From Apoda limacodes (lineage: Eukaryota; Arthropoda; Insecta; Lepidoptera; Limacodidae): a DNA stretch of 64,000 nt. The first letter of the stretch is position 1, and each line of letters begins with the position of its first letter. The stretch covers positions 17,477,019 to 17,541,018 of the forward strand of contig OX291546.1 of assembly GCA_946406115.1 (NCBI GenBank). Reading direction: 5' to 3'. This document shows positions 62,501 to 64,000 of this stretch, piece after piece. Position numbers and translations under genes: made by a program. The notes beneath the pieces were generated by a model. The model was not told the origin of the DNA and ran no database searches. It saw only the letters and a list, made by a program, of their open reading frames with translations.

Positions 62501-64000
62501 TTTTGAAACATACTTTAGAACAGACATTATAAACTGTTTATATACCATAACAATAACAAGGGACTGACAAAGCCCGAAACACGATTAGAATAGTTTGTTT
62601 GCAAGAAAAAAATGCCAAAGATGACATTAACTTCAGCTTTAGAACAGACATTAAAAACTAATTATATACCATAACAATAAAGATAAAACAAATATACTAA
62701 GAAAAGGATTTTCAATTTATACAAAATTGACAAACAGATTATTGGTTTTGTTCATAGATTTTTAATAGCAAACAAAAAACTGCGGAATTTTTAATAAAAT
62801 CTGTGGCGCTGGGCCAGTTTCTCTCGGGGTCACGGAATTTATATAACTACCGTGCGCAATTGCCTATTATAAAACGCAATTTGGTGGTAGTCATGGAAAT
62901 TTTTTCACTTTAGTAAACCCCGCCTTAAGCTTAGGTAAGAAAACACCTCAGGAGTAGCTTAATTTGATAAAATTCTAAAACTAATTTTGAAACTATTTAA
63001 AATAAACATTTTAGTTCCATTTCCATCAGCAACGACCGTTGTCGCAGACATTAGCTAGATAAAAACAATTGCTAATTCTTTCAAGGTTCAGCAATAATAC
63101 GACTGTCTATTTTTAAGCGACTTCCATACATAATGCAAATAACTGAATATCTGTAATATCTAATTAATGTAAATCTAGTATCTGTCACAAAGTACGTGTG
63201 TACGAGAGGCCTTACAGACATGCATTTATTAGGTTCTAAGTTAAATACAAGTGCGAGTCGTACTCGCGCACGAAGGGTTCCGTACCATTATATATAAAAA
63301 TGGCAAAATAAATCACGTTTGTTGTATGGTAACCCCCCTTTAATATTTGTTTTATTTTAATTTAATTATTTAATTTTAAAGTGAATATATAACTAAATAT
63401 TCTGTGAATATTTCGAGCGCCAACCTGTTGCCGTTATCACGTTTGTTGTATGGGAGCCCCCTTAAATATATATTTGTTGTTATAGCGGCAAGAGAAATAC
63501 ATCTTCTGTGAAAATTTGAACTGTCTAACTATCACGGTTCATGAGATACAGCCTGGTGACAGACGGACGGACGGACAGATGGCCGCACAGTGGTGTCTTA
63601 GAAATAGGGTCCCGTTTTTTACCCTTTGGGTATGGAACCATAGAGAGGATAACGTCATGCCTACCTCACATAGAACAATGGCCATTCTGGATTAGGAAAA
63701 CACGATGATCGAGTCTTGAAATGAGAGTAGTACTAGTATAACATTATTGTGATTATCGAGCACTATCACTATGACATTATTTTTAGTAGGGGGAAATTAC
63801 CAGCTAGTAACAACTATCTTTTTCAATTGATTCTTCATTTTAAGTAGCGAAAGTCTGAATGTTACTGACTAACAAAACAAAACAATTCTATATGCATTAG
63901 TTTACCTTTTTGAAAACAATAACAATTTCATGAAAAAATTAAAACTTACATTGAAACTGCGCTCCATCATGATAGCAACATAATACTCGCGTCGAGGAAA
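53506..64000 (-). CDS. SUCLA2: Succinyl-CoA ligase [ADP-forming] subunit beta, mitochondrial; 5' part beyond the window
   Basis: Beta subunit of the mitochondrial TCA-cycle enzyme that converts succinyl-CoA to succinate while making ATP, paired with the alpha subunit. Minus-strand exons: 64000-63950 (partial), 62217-62077, 61763-61637, 59741-59598, 58547-58420, 55464-55312, 53685-53506. Phases agree throughout and give 307 codons plus TAG. The first visible residues, [17 protein letters not shown] and [20 protein letters not shown], belong to the ATP-grasp domain. IEINPYAED and [10 protein letters not shown] carry the conserved Asn and Asp that bind Mg in the bacterial enzyme. [23 protein letters not shown] and [15 protein letters not shown] form the C-terminal ligase domain. 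The end ([20 protein letters not shown], then VEVKF) matches SUCLA2 rather than the shorter GTP-specific SUCLG2. About 150 N-terminal residues, including the transit peptide, are off the right edge. Confidence 0.95.
54975..55195. repeat. Retroposon fragment in SUCLA2 intron
   Basis: 'taattcttgtgtgcgtgtgt', 'cacctaaacggctgaaccg', 'attttgatgatactg' and 'tgggttactcgattg' through 'ggacaagacaacgtctgtc'. Related to 25515-25740 and to 60765-60930. Confidence 0.6.
55757..56048. mobile_element. MITE with about 50-bp inverted ends in SUCLA2 intron
   Basis: accgggagacagtgacac from 55757 is matched in reverse by gtgtcactgtctcccggt ending at 56048. The match continues inward with 'aaaatat.gggtcattt'. The 97-residue frame at 55717-56010 runs through it and is an artefact of the element. 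Confidence 0.75.
56705..56975 (+). mobile_element. Lepidopteran SINE ending in (att)n
   Basis: Contains 'gctgcgcatggctcaatgac', a degenerate B box 'gtgagttagatcccc', 'aaatttgtgtttgtcttgg', 'gtctgggtgttttc', 'cgtatttgtttccgttgtc', 'aagttttgcttagttcg', 'gaccagatggcgctgtg' and a terminal (att)n run at 56950-56968. The same 3' half recurs at 25745-25850. Confidence 0.8.
59911..60112. mobile_element. Tc1/mariner-type MITE with 16-bp TIRs and TA duplication
   Basis: gcacggacgcgaagca at 59911-59926 is matched perfectly in reverse at 60097-60112, and both ends are bordered by TA (59909-59910 and 60113-60114). The interior has no open frame but includes 'gtgaccggtcattgtacg' and 'gcgcgtgcaacagagata', also found at 37833-37945. 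Intronic in SUCLA2, 170 bp from the exon ending at 59741. Confidence 0.8.
60605..61185. repeat. Retroposon copies, at least two in tandem
   Basis: Starts 'actaatattataaatgcg' and 'aaaataactctgtctg', continues 'aaattaagatgaaattta' and 'gcatggagatagcctgag', and ends 'accgcgggcaacagctagta'. The segment 'catagtttgagtcccgggg', 'aggacataggctacttg' and 'aaatcctacaccgataa' occurs twice (near 60960-61000 and 61020-61140). The 123-residue minus-strand frame here is repeat-derived. Confidence 0.65.
63245..63655. repeat. Interspersed repeat ('gtgcgagtcgtactcgcgc' type)
   Basis: Opens 'caagtgcgagtcgtactcgc', then 'gggttccgtaccatta', and closes 'acagacggacggacggacag', 'tagggtcccgttttttac' and 'cctttgggtatggaacc'. 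'tcacgtttgttgtatggta' is repeated near 63315 and 63440. It is the better-preserved relative of 5711-6490. Confidence 0.65.

Overview
The window reads as nuclear DNA of a moth or butterfly. It is AT-rich, its genes are split into many short exons with GT/AG borders, and it is full of repeat types I recognise from lepidopteran genomes: tRNA-headed SINEs, 'gtgcgagtcggactcgcgc' elements, RTE and Jockey-like LINE remnants, mariner relics and small inverted-repeat elements. All identifications come from reading the sequence against remembered families; no search was run.

Three conserved single-copy genes are present. (1) COMMD2 on the minus strand (12270 down to 1232; five coding exons, 237 codons plus stop) is complete. 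(2) The AP-3 adaptor complex delta subunit (AP3D1; garnet in Drosophila) on the plus strand (21602 to 44784; 19 coding exons per transcript, 984 codons plus stop) is complete. (3) The ADP-forming succinyl-CoA ligase beta subunit SUCLA2 on the minus strand (stop at 53506, running off the window at 64000) shows the last seven exons, 307 codons. COMMD2 and AP3D1 are divergent with 9.3 kb between their start codons. AP3D1 and SUCLA2 are convergent with 8.7 kb between their stops. COMMD2 acts in endosomal sorting (Commander/CCC complex), AP3D1 in endosome-to-lysosome-related-organelle sorting, and SUCLA2 in the mitochondrial TCA cycle; I see no operon-like or functional linkage.

The most striking observation is in AP3D1. 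The 74-nt exon at 31697-31770, which matches the canonical delta sequence, has a second 74-nt version at 30045-30118 with the same splice phases. It shares 10 of 24 residues plus 5 conservative changes, and 7 of the 10 shared residues use different codons. Using both exons gives a stop four codons past the junction codon, and using neither also frameshifts, so the pair looks like mutually exclusive exons that swap one helical segment of the adaptin trunk.

The spaces between exons and genes are mostly transposon debris. This includes a P-element-like THAP transposon relic with an 8-bp target duplication that carries a dead mariner inside it (1884-3791), several inverted-repeat MITEs, a 720-bp fold-back element with 136-bp arms (47069-47789), a six-copy 22-bp minisatellite (49735-49867), tRNA-derived SINEs and degraded LINEs.
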